A stretch of 64,000 bases of DNA from Elephas maximus indicus (GCF_024166365.1 NC_064819.1:110714293-110778292); one strand, 5' to 3'; positions 23,970 to 35,506 are shown, counted from the stretch's first letter. The notes: generated by a model from the sequence alone, not told the origin. Translations and numbers: made by a program.

Positions 23970-24009
23970 GTTACATTTATTTATTTTTTGGGTTTTGGGT
24001 TACATTTAT
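23970..24009. mobile_element. 18-bp tail-like insertion with 11-bp target duplication
   Basis: The 11-mer gttacatttat occurs at 23970-23980 and again at 23999-24009. Between the copies are 18 bases, ttattttttgggttttgg, which resemble the oligo(T/G) end of the AfroSINE/RTE tail. The surrounding L1 3'UTR text is continuous if one copy and the filler are removed. Confidence 0.6.
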
Positions 24010-25394
24010 ACAATAGTATGTCACTTAGCAAAAAAAAAAAGAACCCAGAACCATTAATAGATGCAAAACATAGATGAATTTCAAATGCATTGTGCTAAGT
24101 GAAAGAAGCCAGTCTCGAAATGTTACATATTATATGTTTCCATTCATATGACGTTCTGGAAAAGGCAAAATTACAGAAATGAAGAGCAGATGAGTGGTTG
24201 CCAGAGACTAGGGGTAAGGAAAGGTTTGACTACAAAGGACAGCATGAGGAGATTTTTTGAATTGATGCAACGGTTCTATATCCTATTTGTGGTGGTGGTT
24301 ACATAATATTTATGCATACGTTAAAATCTATAGTATTGTATACTAAAAAAGTGAATTTATGCCCATTTTTAAATGACCAAAATGCTTAAATAAGTTTAAA
24401 AAAAACATAAGCTTTTAAAGCTACCAGATTGTATTTCTACAACCCCTTTCCGCATATTCTCTGCTTCAAATCCTTAGCATCAGATCTCACCTTACTGTTG
24501 ACTTTAGAAATGTGAAACAGACCTCTAATCCATGACACCAAGTGCTTCTACTTATAGCCAATCAATAAAATAGAATGAACCTTCATTAGAATAAAAAATA
24601 AAACCAAACATAATAAACATATTTAAACTGTGAATGTGTATTACAGTTTTATCTTCAGGCATGATAATAGGATATGTATTATGAAATAATGATAAGCCTT
24701 ATGGGGAGATTTTAAAATATGCTCACCTTACTCGATACCAGGATACAAGTATTTTATTAGTTATAAGCTCCAACTTGTACGTACCTAACAGTATTTAATT
24801 GGACTCATTCACTCTGCTCTGTGGGAATTAAACCAGGTTGTGCCACCCACCCCTACATTCTCTACTGAGGACCTTGCAGACAATCCAAGGGCTTGAAGTT
24901 CAGACAGAGGGGACTGGTGGATTCTGATAACACCTGCAGAAGCACCAAACATGTTGTGTCTCTGTGGCAGGACCATGTGGATGTGGACAAAGAGAGGTAA
25001 ATTCTGGAGGGACCACACCTACATGAGGTCATACTTTGTTGTGTGAGAAGAATTGCGGTGGATTGGTAGCTCGATCTTTTCCTTTGTAAACTGATATGTT
25101 CTCAGGTAGGCCCAACATTACCAGTAATCTTTGTCCATACAGTAATCTGCCCACTGGTGCTCAGCAAAGGGAGAATTCCAGGAGTGAGCTGGATTGAAGC
25201 CAGGAGTCCTTGTCAACAACCATTACTCATCACACTGATTCACTCATTACTTATTCCTTCAACTGGTGTTTTGGGAGTACCTACGTGTGCCAGGCACTAC
25301 TGATGTTCTTTCTAGAACCCTCCAAGAATATGGAGTAAGTATGATATTGCCTCCTGATGGTTACTCCTGCATTATTTCTTCACGGGTTGAGTTC

Positions 25395-25560
25395 TGTCTT
25401 TCCCAAAAGAGTGGAAGCTCCTTGAGGATAGGAATCCAGTTTTGTGTTTCTTTTACATGACCCACAGAGCACAATTGTTTCTGGCTATAAGCTTGCATAC
25501 AGCCTGATAATATTCCCAACACAGCGTGGAGGCTTAATAAGTCATTGTTAATGGAATCAA
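25395..25560 (+). repeat. L2 LINE 3' end
   Basis: Typical L2 wording: gtggaagctccttgaggata, then cacagagcacaattg and gaggcttaataagtcattgt. Ancient and diverged. Confidence 0.6.
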
Positions 25561-25734
25561 TCAAGGAATAAACAGCACCTTTTTTTATTTGGAGCCTCCT
25601 CCACTAGGGATTTTGCCATTATATCACTCAAAGACTAACATCAGTGACATGGATATTCCAGTATGAGGTTTATCTAAAGATTCTAATTTTGCAGAAAAGC
25701 ATAGGAAAGAGTTGTGTAATAATAATAATAATAG

Positions 25735-25950
25735 TTACTGTTTACTAAGAGCCTACCATATGCCTAGAACTCTGAAAGCCTTATTAGCTTATCTCACTTT
25801 CAAAATAACCCAGTGAGGCAGGTACTATCAGCCTCATTTCACAAACAAGCAGGCAAAGACGTAAAGAGTTTAAGTAACTTACCCAAGATCACACGAATAA
25901 TTATAAACAACAGATCTGGTACTCTTTCTGACCCGGGTCTCTCGGCCATT
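25735..25950 (-). repeat. MIR SINE
   Basis: Reversed MIR, nearly full length: ctaagagcctaccatatgcc, then tgaggcaggtactatcagc, then taagtaacttacccaagatc. Confidence 0.75.
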
Positions 25951-26425
25951 AAAACCCATACTAGTAACCATCATGCTTAACTGTGTGTGTATGTGGACAT
26001 ACACACACATGCACATGTTTGAAGTAGGATGCAGGAGGTGCAGACATTAATAAATATTTGGAAATTGCTTACTAAATTGGTTGAATCTGTGAATAAATGG
26101 TCTTAGATAAGAAATGGTTAGCTTGGGAATTCTAGAACCCTCCTTCACTCTGCTTAAACTAAGAGACACCTGGAGATGAACTGAAATAAGAAACATAGAC
26201 ATTAAGAGATGAAATACAAAAGAGAAAAAGTACCCAGCCCCTAAGAAAAGAGAAAACATGGGAGCCAAAAGGCAGGAGAAAAGTAATCCGAGGTCGTGTT
26301 CTGTTGTATCACCATGCATTTTTGGCAGGATTTACTGCTCTGGTGATTGTCCTCAAGCTCCTACTTTAGCCCTGGCAAAAGCACATAAAAATATAACTAT
26401 TACACAAATATATATTTATAATTGC

Positions 26426-26447
26426 GACCAATATATATATATTGGTC
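26426..26447. repeat. Perfect 22-bp AT-rich palindrome
   Basis: The arms gaccaatatat and atatattggtc are exact reverse complements around an AT core. It follows an AT-rich run and may be a slippage product. Confidence 0.9.
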
Positions 26448-26805
26448 AGGATCCAAGATGCACTTAACAAAATTCTAAAATAACTGTTGACAAATATTAC
26501 TTTGACCCACACGTTTGATTTTATTTTGGTCAAAAAGCCAATTTTGCCAACTCACAAGAATGGACTTTAATAATTCAAAAAAGGGCATTGTGTTAAAGAA
26601 GGCAAGTGTTGGAGGGGGAAATCATGGTGAGTAACATTGAGGGTGGGAAGCCAGCATCTATGCAGGGGGAACAGTATGCAGAATGTTTTGAGCAAAGTAA
26701 AAACAAATGCCCACAAACAAATAGTTTAAAGTTCTGAAAGGACAAGTGAAGTGTGGTTGTAATTGTTAACAACCTGAATCCATTTGCCATTTTGTTAAAA
26801 CCCAC

Positions 26806-27047
26806 TGCCATCAAGTCTATTCCAACTCATAGGGACTCTATAAGACAGGATAGGACTGCCCCATGGGGTTTCTATGAGTCGGAATCGACTCAACGGTAGT
26901 GGGTTTGGTTTTATAGGGTTTCCAAGGCTGTATTCTTTACAGAAGCAGACTACCATGTCTTTCTCCTATAGAGCAGCTGGTGGGTTTGAACTGCTGACCT
27001 TTTGGTTGGCAGCCAAGTGCTTAACCACTGCACCACCAGGGCTCCTG
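26806..27047 (-). mobile_element. AfroSINE containing a nested tail-only insertion
   Basis: Reversed long-form copy (gttaaaacccactgccatc to ccaccagggctcc). Its middle is split at 26873-26915 by a plus-strand tail fragment. Confidence 0.9.
26873..26915 (+). mobile_element. Tail-only RTE/AfroSINE insertion in a SINE
   Basis: A 43-bp insert (tatgagtcggaatcgactca, then gggtttggtttt) runs opposite to its host SINE. Host text gggtttc is duplicated at 26866-26872 and 26916-26922. Removing insert and one copy restores the consensus run gggtttccaaggctg. Confidence 0.88.
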
Positions 27048-27084
27048 CATTTTGGTAAGGGTCCCCCAATTTTCCCTTCTCCAC

Positions 27085-27590
27085 TCTCGGTCCAGCATAT
27101 TCAAGTAGAGCTTCAGGGGTGGGTGCTTCACTCTTGACTTCAGGAATGACAATTGACTTATATGTTAGCCAATCAGAGCACTGTATCACTTTGGCCATAG
27201 TGATTGGATCAAAATGGACACATGATTGACTTAGGCCCAATGAGATTAAATTCTGGGACTTTGTTAGAAATGTGTTTAAGAGACATTTTGTTTTTCCTTC
27301 TGCTGGACTTTGGAGATGCTAGGTCATGATATGATCCTGGAGCTGCTTGTGCTATGTTACCACCACTAACAGCCTGACTGAGAGTAAAGCCAACAGAGAT
27401 GGCCAAGAGGTGGAGATAGGAAGCCCAAGTTCTGATGTATTGTTTGACACCCTGAATCTCTTTATGTCTGAAGCTTGATATCCTTAGAACTTCCGTCATA
27501 ATGGTCAGTAAAAATCTATTTTTTGGCATGGGCCATCTTGAGCTGGGTGTTCTAATGTTTGCAATTTGAGATTTATACTTGCGATGGTTA
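27085..27590 (+). repeat. Ancient mammalian repeat, family not determined
   Basis: Phrases such as gccaatcagagcactgtatc, gtgattggatcaaaatggac and gagctgggtgttctaatg are familiar from an old mammalian interspersed repeat. I cannot name the family. No coding evidence. Confidence 0.35.
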
Positions 27591-29534
27591 TGAATTTATA
27601 GAGAATAAAGAGACTTATGAGCAAGAGATGGTACACATGACAGAATAAAGGATCTCAAGGCTACTGTAAATTGGACATGAATCAACTACACAGTCATTCA
27701 TTTTTAAAAGGAAGAGACATCTTGGGGTGAATAAAGAGTATTATTTTTAAAGTTCCAGGCCCACATAAAAACTCTACATAGTCTTCAGAATCTTGAGCTA
27801 AAACACAAAATTTAAAAAAATATAATATATATGTTCATAAGTTGACAAATTCGTAGGGAAAGGCTTTATATATAGATTTAAGGTGATCATAAATAGGTAT
27901 AACCAAAAATAAAAATAGAATAAGATAATAAAAATCACAAAACAATGTCTCCATCAATTTTTTTTAACAAAGAGATCATCTTCATGATATAGTGAAAAGA
28001 GCACTAGACTTAAATCCAGAAGTCCTAAATTCAGGGCTCAGCTCCTCCTACTTTCTAGCCAAATAACCTTATTATGGGCCTCAGTTTCTTTGTCTGTAAG
28101 ATGGGGATAACAGTAACTTCCCTGAAGTTTATGTAACACTTAAGTAATATTACTTACAAATATTCATGATGCGTCTAACCACAGTGACTGACGCAAAACC
28201 GAAGAACAAAAATTCCTCCCAAATGTCTTCCAAGGAGAAGGCAGGAAGTGCTCAATTACCTCGATTTGGTTCTATTCAACAAATATTTCCTGGGCACCTG
28301 TTCTGTGTCAGCCACTGTGCTTCATGCTGGGGATAAACTTAGGCATAGGATAGGGTCCCTGCCTGCAAGGAGCTCACAATACACAAAATGCTCCTGGGGA
28401 CTCCCACTCCCAATCCATTTATAGTTAAGTAGATACAGTGTGTTTTTAGAAAAACATAATTGAAATAAAGCTGATGGTATTGACAAAAGATGCTCATTAC
28501 TTAAGTTTTCATAACTAAAAGATATCACTTGGATCTACACCCAGCTGCCTCATAAATGAGTCCTCTTCCACTGAGATGACAATCTCCATAATTAGTTTAT
28601 TTTCACATTCATTTATCTGTTGACTACCTATTATAAATCAAATACTCTTGGAGACATTAGGTATTTGGGGTAATAAAACAGTCATAGCTAGGCTTTGCTT
28701 GTTGGCTCTTGCAATCCATTGTGGGAGACAGGACAAACAAGTAAACTAACAAATAAATGCAAAGTTCTAAATTGTGATAAATGCTAGTAAAGGAATCTGG
28801 GGTATAATGATAAAGAATCACAGTGGGGTTAGGGAACCTCCTTTGTAGGAAATTCAGTGGGGAAGACATCTCTGAGGCAGTAACATTTACACCCAGAACT
28901 GAAAAATGAAAAAGAGACAGTCATTTGAAATTTGAGGGAAAAGAGATGGGAATAGCATATGTGAGGGCAATGAGGAAGAGCAGAGCATTTTATGCTTAAG
29001 GAGCTGAAATCCTGGCTTGAATTCCTTCATGTATACCTATGGGGTCTACACGGTAGGGCCACATTTACACCTTTTGCTATATAATCATATTATGCAGTCT
29101 TTGTAATTTAAATACATCACTGGAGAAAATCTGCCCAGAAGTTTTATTCAGTGAAAAACTTCTAGCATAAATAATGACTGCGCCACAGAATATTTGTTGA
29201 ATTTGCAATAAATCACTTAAAGGAAAAAAATACCTCATCGCTCTTTTACTATGCACAACGTCTTCAGTTAAATGCACTTTGGAAAGGCCTGCAACGCACG
29301 CCTGTACTAGAGATAGACATTATTCTCAGACTCCTTTGCATTATACGTTTTCCATTCCAAGGTCTCTCACACTTGGTTTTGCTCATTGGCTTCACCTTCA
29401 CCAGGCAGGGACATCTGGGGAATGGGAGAACCCTACCCCAAAGGTTGATATTTTATCTAAGTGATTTTATGTTTAAAAAAAAAAAATCCATTGAAATAAA
29501 TTCTATTACATTGAAATTCTTTTTTACCTTGCTC
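27591..29534. other. Non-genic flank with ancient repeats
   Basis: A MIR lies at about 27980-28150. Two ancient repeats of one unnamed type lie at about 28255-28390 (aacaaatatttcctgggcacc) and 28600-28900 (gggagacaggacaaacaagt). The rest shows nothing identifiable. Confidence 0.5.
27980..28150 (+). repeat. MIR SINE
   Basis: Forward MIR: tagtgaaaagagcactagac, then cctcagtttctttgtctg, then taagatggggataacag. Confidence 0.72.
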
Positions 29535-29586
29535 TTTTGGCATCTACTCTGTCCTATACGACGGCACTGGGTTTTTTTTGGCATCT
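29535..29586 (+). mobile_element. 30-bp tail-only RTE/AfroSINE insertion with 11-bp duplication
   Basis: The 11-mer ttttggcatct flanks a 30-bp insert (29546-29575) at 29535-29545 and 29576-29586. The insert is actctgtcctata joined to cgacggcactgggtttt. It is the shared 3' tail with about 25 internal bases missing. Confidence 0.85.
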
Positions 29587-30271
29587 TGTAAACCCAACCG
29601 TGTTCACTTTTTCCTCTCTCATAAAAGTCCCAAGAGAAACAAGGTTGAATATGTACTCAGTCATTTATCTCCCATTAACCCAGCATAGCGCAATTGCGTC
29701 AGTAGACACCACACTTAAAACACTTAATGAAGCCTCCCAATATTAATGCCCAAAGAGTCAAAACGCTGACTTAAGCTCTGCGTTACTCATAGGCACCAGG
29801 CTCCTTTAGGAAAGTCATCAAATTAAAGGGCACAGGGATGCAAAACAGCCCTGCAAAAGTGGCCCGGCTGAGCTCACTGGTCAACTCCAATTCCTCCTCC
29901 ACTTCTTCCCAGCTGATCACGGAAATGCTGTGCGCCTGACCAAGTGAAAGCTGACTGTACACCACCCCCACCCCACCCGCCATTACAGGGAGACCCGGGG
30001 TGGCCTGAGCCTCTCACCACTGGGTGATCATTTATCCTGCAGTGAAGAAAGAATAGGGTGTCCTGTCTGAACAATAAACAGATCTGACTGTCTGCGTGCA
30101 CCTGTCACAATGGAGATAAAACATCTGCACAATAAAAAGGGAAGGTGCTTGCTTATGCTGTGCATATACACAGCTGTATCCCCCTCCTCCGCATCTGACG
30201 TTAAGATTGTTTACACTTGGCTCTCCTCCAGTAAGCTGCTTGGGGCCTATAATGCACACACGGGCCTAGCA

Positions 30272-30476
30272 AGGAGCCCTGGTAGCATCATGGTTAAACC
30301 CTTGGCTGCTAACTGAAAGGTTGGTGGTTCAAACCTACCCAGCGGCTCCACCGGAGAAAGACCTGCTGATCTGCTCCCATAAAGATTACAGCCTAGAAAA
30401 CCCTATGAGGCACTTCTGCTCTATCACCTGGGGCAGCTGGGAGTCTAAGTCGACTAGACGGCACACAACAACAGAA
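30272..30476 (+). mobile_element. AfroSINE, long form
   Basis: Full copy with head ggagccctggtagcatcatgg, ggtggttcaaacc and a caacaacag tail. The 3' third is unusually diverged (tcacctggggcagctggga). Confidence 0.88.
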
Positions 30477-30479
30477 GCA

Positions 30480-30545
30480 GTAAGCACAGTGCTTGGCACA
30501 TAGTAGCCACCCAACGAGAATTTGTTGAATAAATGAGCAAATTAA
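30480..30545 (+). repeat. MIR 3' end
   Basis: taagcacagtgcttggcac, followed by atagtagccacc and gaataaatgagc, is the end of a forward MIR. Confidence 0.65.
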
Positions 30546-30592
30546 TGACTGCAGCTCAGCACAGTTCCTTCAACAACAGTTTATGGAGGGCT

Positions 30593-30668
30593 ACTAAGTG
30601 TACAAGAGGACACACCTGGGGTCGCCATGAGTTGAAATCAACTCAAAGGTAACTTTTTTCCACTAAGT
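30593..30668 (+). mobile_element. Tail-only AfroSINE/RTE insertion
   Basis: Only the 3' end of the older SINE type is present: ggacacacctggggtcgcc, then atgagttgaaatcaactc and tttttt. The flanks share actaagt (30593-30599 and 30662-30668), a plausible short duplication. Confidence 0.7.
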
Positions 30669-30689
30669 ACATGCACTTTCCCAGGCATC

Positions 30690-30920
30690 TTCAAACAACA
30701 AAAGCATTTGTATTTCCAAAAATATCATTTTATCAAAACAGCAGTCATGAGAGGTAGGAGAACAGATGCTATTCTTCTTATCCCCGTTTTAAAAGATCAG
30801 GAAACTCAGATTCAGAAAAGTAAGATAACTCATCCAAATTCCCTGAGCTGGAAAGTGGCAGAGCCAGGATCTGGCCTCTGTAACTCTGTGATGTACTTTG
30901 ATGCCTTATCCTGTATGAAA
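30690..30920 (-). repeat. MIR SINE
   Basis: Reversed MIR: cttatccccgttttaaaagat, then aggaaactcagattcag, then gtggcagagccaggatctgg. Confidence 0.7.
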
Positions 30921-31559
30921 TCTCCCCTAAAGCTGGGCTCTGGGTCATTCAAACTGATCAATATTTGACAAGAAACTAATTCATACTGATGTAGTGACAG
31001 GCAAGAGCTAAGACACCTTTCCCTGCCCTTCAAATCATGTTGCTAAGGAGAACCCAACTTTTCACACACACACAAAAAGTCCTGTTGAACTTGACAGGGT
31101 GGCACATACCATCGAACCCCAATTTTCCTTTTTTACCACGAGTAAACTATTGCTGCAGAATTGATTATCTGAGGAAAGAAACTAACAACTGATCAATAAT
31201 AGCTCATTCTCATTCAATGATGAAGACCAGGGTTTGGGTTACTACACTGCTGGGCTTCCCCTACTGCTGTTAGGGACCAAAAGGGCTTCACAGGGTCAGG
31301 CCAAAATTCACCCAGATCCGCAGCTGCAGTACGAATTCAAATGGACAATTAACTTCCCCCAGGAGCTATGCCAGGTTATGAGTGAGTTATGGGTGAAGCT
31401 CAACAAGGCCCCTGCCTTGAAATCCGTTGCCATGCTGAATTCACTCATTCATTCCCAAATCTTGATTTTTAGCCCTTATCACCTTCCTGAGAGCCACATG
31501 CTAATACGTAACTGTCTGCTGGGTGTATTCTTTCAGTGTCCCAATTTCCTCAAACTCAA
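30921..31559. other. No element recognised
   Basis: Open frames here lack any family resemblance and there is no splice or coding support. Confidence 0.5.
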
Positions 31560-32395
31560 CATTTCCAAAATGTTGCACTAATAAATTTCTACCCCAAAGT
31601 CTCTCCTTACCCTGTATATTTTTTCCAGTCAATGACACCATCATCCGTCCAGTCACCCAAAGCAGAAACCAAGCCCTTGTTTTTGTTTACTTCCCCCATC
31701 ATCCCAAATCCAACTAGTCACCAAATCCTTCCTCTCAAATTTCTTCACTCTTCATCCTTGTTACCATAGTCACATCACCTCATGCCTGAATGGTCGGTCA
31801 TAGAGGCTTCCTAACTGATCTCTCACTTGGCCACCCACCCTGCCCTCAAGTCCATCCTCCACCTGGTGGTCAAAGTAAGCCATCTACAATGCATACCAGG
31901 TCACTCCTCACCCTTGGTGGTTCGGCACTGGACCATGCTTCCAGCATGACACCAAGTTGTGACATGCTGCCTGTCATATCCTTGCCTGCTCACCTGACCT
32001 CATTTGGCCTCAGGCTCCATAGATTCTGGGAATTCCGCTATGGTTTCATTGCCCACATACACACCCTGCTCTTTCACATCTTCATGTCTTTGCTCACGTT
32101 GTTTAAAACACTTTTCCTACATTTCCTCATTCAGTTAACTCTTCCTCACCCTTAAAACTCATGCTCCCATAGCACCTTGTATAAACCTTTACTGTATTTC
32201 TTTATGTATCTGTCTGCCCTCTAGACCTAATGTCTTCAAATGCAAGAGTCATCGAACCTTGCCTGTACTAATCACTTATTGCATTGTAATTATCATTCTC
32301 GACAAAGCTTCAAGCATTTAGAAGGCAGAGACAGTGTTTCTTCTGTTTGTTTCCTTGTTCCTAGCACAGCGATAAGCACAGGGCATATGTCTCTA
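31560..32395 (+). repeat. L2 LINE 3' region
   Basis: A long, diverged L2 stretch. It includes ctgatctctcacttggccac, catcttcatgtctttgctcacg, tagcaccttgtataaacc and gaaggcagagacagtg, with a 3' end near tagcacagcgataagcac. The apparent open frames inside it are not conserved. Confidence 0.62.
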
Positions 32396-32566
32396 TGGCC
32401 TATCTATCCACATTGACTCATTTATTCAACCACTACTGATTAAGATCCTTTTATCCCCATCACCGTGCTTTGCAGAATGTAAGATGCTGCTCCAGTTCTT
32501 GCAGGTCTTACACACAAAATAATGTGAACAGTGTTTTTAAATAATAAATTCTGCTGCTATTGATAC

Positions 32567-32750
32567 CTAGAGGCTCTGGCGGCACAGTGATTAATGAGCT
32601 TGTTGATAATTTAAAAAGTTTGGCAGTTTGAGTCCATCAAGTGCTTCTTGGAAATCCTATGGGGCAGTTCTACTCTGTCCTATAGGGTCGCTATGAATTG
32701 GAATCAATGCTGCAGCAGTGGGTTTAGTTTTGGTTTTAGTTTTGGTTTTT
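32567..32750 (+). mobile_element. AfroSINE, short form
   Basis: Head gaggctctggcggcacagtg, body cttcttggaaatcctatgg, end tagggtcgctatgaattgg and a tail of repeated ggttttagttttgg. The head is diverged around the B box. Confidence 0.88.
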
Positions 32751-33449
32751 TACTGATCCCTTGATGAAGTGAAAAGTGGCTCCCTAACCCCTCACCCTCT
32801 CCATGGAATTTGTTGTCTTCAGCACATGACTACTTGGTGTTTGCCAACAGATGTCATAGTGAAAATAAGAAAACACAATGTGGGAACACACAGTTTTGAG
32901 CCATCACTTGGATAAAAGACATGAACAGTTAATTCACAGAAGAAAGACGCAATGAGTAATTAATATATGAAAAGGCATCCCACTTAGACGGGAAACTCAA
33001 ACTGCATCAATGAGAGCTGTTCTCACTTATTTAACTGGTAAGAATTTAAAGAAGACTCATAATACAAGTTTTGGGTAAGTTTGCAATGTGGGTAGGAAAT
33101 ATAAATTGGCACAGCCTTTTTGCTGGGCCTGTTATCAAATTTGAAAACAAATCTGGGCCTTATCATTACCCAACAGGTCTACTGCTAGGGAACTCTTAAG
33201 TGAGTAAAGGATGTGTGTTCAAAGATGTTCATTGCATCACTGCGTGAAATAAAGAAACTAGAAACAACCATCATATACAAGAGGGGGTTATCACAAAAGG
33301 AATATATATGTAGTGACGTGAAAAGATATCCATGATGTATTGTTAAATTAAAAAAAATCAAATTACGGAATAGTGTGTGTATTTAATTCATTTATGTCAA
33401 AAATATATATTTTTCACTATATTATTTGAAAGGCTATACACTAAACTGT
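32751..33449. other. Non-genic, AT-rich
   Basis: Nothing certain is recognised. Phrases at about 33060-33300 (ttgcaatgtgggtaggaaat, cacaaaaggaatatat) may come from a decayed L1 3' end. Confidence 0.35.
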
Positions 33450-34205
33450 GGTATTGTTAGGTGCTGTGGAGTCAGCCCCAAGTCATAGCAAACCTTATGT
33501 ATAACAAAACAAAATGTTGCCCTGTTCTGCATCATCCTTACTATATCTGAACCCATTGTTGCAGGCTGTGTCAATCTGCCCTGTTGAGGGTCTTCCTCTT
33601 TTTCGCTGACTCTCTATTTTACAAAGCGTGATGTCCTTCTCCAAGGATTGCTTTTGTTGTCGTTTGCCATCAAATCGATCTGACTCATAGTGACCCTAGT
33701 AACATGTCCAAATTCCTTGAGTCTTGCCATCCTTGCTTCTAAGGGTCATTCTGGGTGTACTTCCTCCAAGACAGATTTATTCTTTTTTCTGGAAGTCCAT
33801 GATATCTTCAATATTTTTCACCAATACCACAATTCAAATGTGTCAATTCTTCTTAGGTCTTCCTCTTTTATTGTCAATATGAGGCAACTGAAAATACCAT
33901 GGCTTAGGTGAAAAAAAAAACAAAACCAACTGCCGTCAAGTCGATTCTGACTCATAGCGACCCTATAGGACAGAGTAGACTTGCCCTATAGTTTCCAAGA
34001 AGCGCCTGGCAGATTCGAACTGCCAACCTCTTGGTTAGCAGCTGTAACACTTAACCATTATGCCACCAGGGTTTGAGCCACCTTATTCCTCAAAGTTACA
34101 TCTTTGCTTTTTGAGACTTTAAAGACGTCTTTTGCAGTAGATTTGCCCAATGCAATACGTTGTTGGATTTCTTGACTGCTGCTTCTGTGGGTGTTGTTTG
34201 TTGAT
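33450..34205 (-). mobile_element. RTE-type LINE 3' fragment, with SINE insertion
   Basis: Reversed RTE from its 3' end (gtattgttaggtgctgtgg) into the end of the reverse transcriptase region (tggatttcttgactgctgct). A SINE splits it at 33913-34074. A 45-50 bp block at about 33648-33695 (gtttgccatcaaatcgatct) is a second copy of the element's own reversed tail. Confidence 0.88.
33913..34074 (-). mobile_element. AfroSINE, short form, inside RTE
   Basis: Reversed copy with aaaaccaactgccgtcaagtc at the tail and ttatgccaccagggttt at the head. It splits the RTE fragment after gccatggcttagg-like text. Confidence 0.9.
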
Positions 34206-34814
34206 ATAAACTGGTTATTTCAGGACAATGGAATTGGGGAGGGAAAACTCTTCAATTTTTACTTTATACACTTTTATATTGTTTGATTTTTTTTTTTTTT
34301 TTTTACAAGAAGCATTACTTTTCTAATTTAAAAAATTAAGTTGTGGAGCAAGACCTAGGCATCTCAGCCAGCCTCCTCTGCCCAGACCTCTCAGAGCCTC
34401 TTTGTGCTAGGTAGGCTTCCCACCTCTATCTAATCAACCACCTCTGTTCAGGAAGCTAAATCCCTCTTCTGCAGGCTTGCCCCTGGATTCAAAATCCTCA
34501 TTCCTCACCAACACCGCATACTAACAGATCTTTCAGCTCTCACTCTTCTCTCATTCATTCAATACCTGCTTCGGGATCCTCCTACAGCTGTCCTTTTCAT
34601 ATCTCCCCACTGCAGAGTGGAACTTTAATGAGTTATCCAGGCATTTTAAAAGGGCATCTCAGGGAGAAAACAATAACACAAAGGCCTGCATTCCAAGTGA
34701 GGGGCGTGGGTGAAGTAAAGCCTCCTAGAACAGTTTGTACCAAAATTATTGTGGAGCTCTTCCCATAGCCCCGTATCTGAGGGTGGGGCCTGGAAATCTA
34801 CCTCTTTATTCTCC
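34206..34814. other. No element recognised
   Basis: Contains a T run near 34290-34304. The rest looks unique and non-coding. Confidence 0.5.
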
Positions 34815-35047
34815 TGAAATCCTGGTGGCTTAGTAGTTAAAAGCTAGAAATTAAAATTAATTAAATTTTATAATAAATAAATTTTATGATAATTAATTAA
34901 AATTAATTAAAGTTGAAAGTTCAAATCCACCAGGCGCTCCTTGGAAACCATATGGGGCAGTTCTACTCTGTCCTATAGGGTCACCATGAGTCAGAATCAA
35001 CTCAAAGGCAATGGGTTTGGGTTTTTATTTATTTATTTATTTATTTT
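34815..35047 (+). mobile_element. AfroSINE with AT-rich expansion in its tRNA-like head
   Basis: Head aaatcctggtggcttagtag, then about 70 bp of TTAATT/AAATTT-type sequence (34845-34915). The SINE then resumes (gttcaaatccaccaggcgc) to agggtcaccatgagtcag and an (ATTT)n tail. The expansion separates the two internal promoter boxes. Confidence 0.88.
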
Positions 35048-35506
35048 CTCACTAAAACCCCATAGCCCCTGGAGTAGAGGAGAGCTGGGGTCTGAGACCT
35101 TTCTTGCTGCTCTCCATTGTCTTCAGACGGAATCAGCTCACACGGGAAGACCTACCCGGTTTTGCAGGACATTATCAGCCCATGAAGATTTTATGTCTTA
35201 ACTCTGAGGGCCCACAAAGATCCTGTGTAGGGAAGGGAGAAGAAATGCCAAAGAATGGGAGACTCACATCACTTGGTAAAACTAAATTTGTATCTATAGA
35301 TCAATTTATCTCTAGATTTATCTCTACATCTGGGGAGTCTTTCCTGCGCTGACTTCTGACATCACTGTAACCAGAAGGACTGATCACCATCGACCATCAA
35401 TAGTATCTCTATTTAATGTGATTTAATTTTTTTAAGTCAACAATTTGATCTGGAGAGCCAGTTTTAAGAGCAAGCAAAAGAGATGGCCATAAAGTGCTAA
35501 GTTAAT

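Larger units (their letters stand above)
12960..24410 (+). mobile_element. Old L1 (L1M-type), split by nested insertions
   Basis: L1 ORF2 and 3'UTR sequence on the plus strand lies in several pieces: about 12960-15079, 15247-15473, 22402-23462 and 23623-24410. Early pieces match the endonuclease and reverse transcriptase regions, for example atattgagaaatcaatcaatg. Later pieces match the ORF2 end and 3'UTR, for example cattgctggtgggaatgc and agtggttgccagagactag. All frames are broken. Insertions are a SINE (15080-15246), a 6.9-kb L1 block (15474-22401), a second SINE (23463-23622) and a tiny tail insertion (23981-23998). Confidence 0.85.
24411..26805. other. Non-genic flank with MIR and L2 fragments
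   Basis: An L2 3' end (25395-25560), a MIR (25735-25950) and an AT palindrome (26426-26447) are present. No exon was recognised. The stretches 24411-25390 and 25960-26420 look unique. Confidence 0.5.

Noticed and set aside
31234..32155. Run of plus-strand frames up to 121 codons
   Set aside because: Most of it is explained by a diverged L2 LINE 3' region. The frames do not match each other or a known protein.
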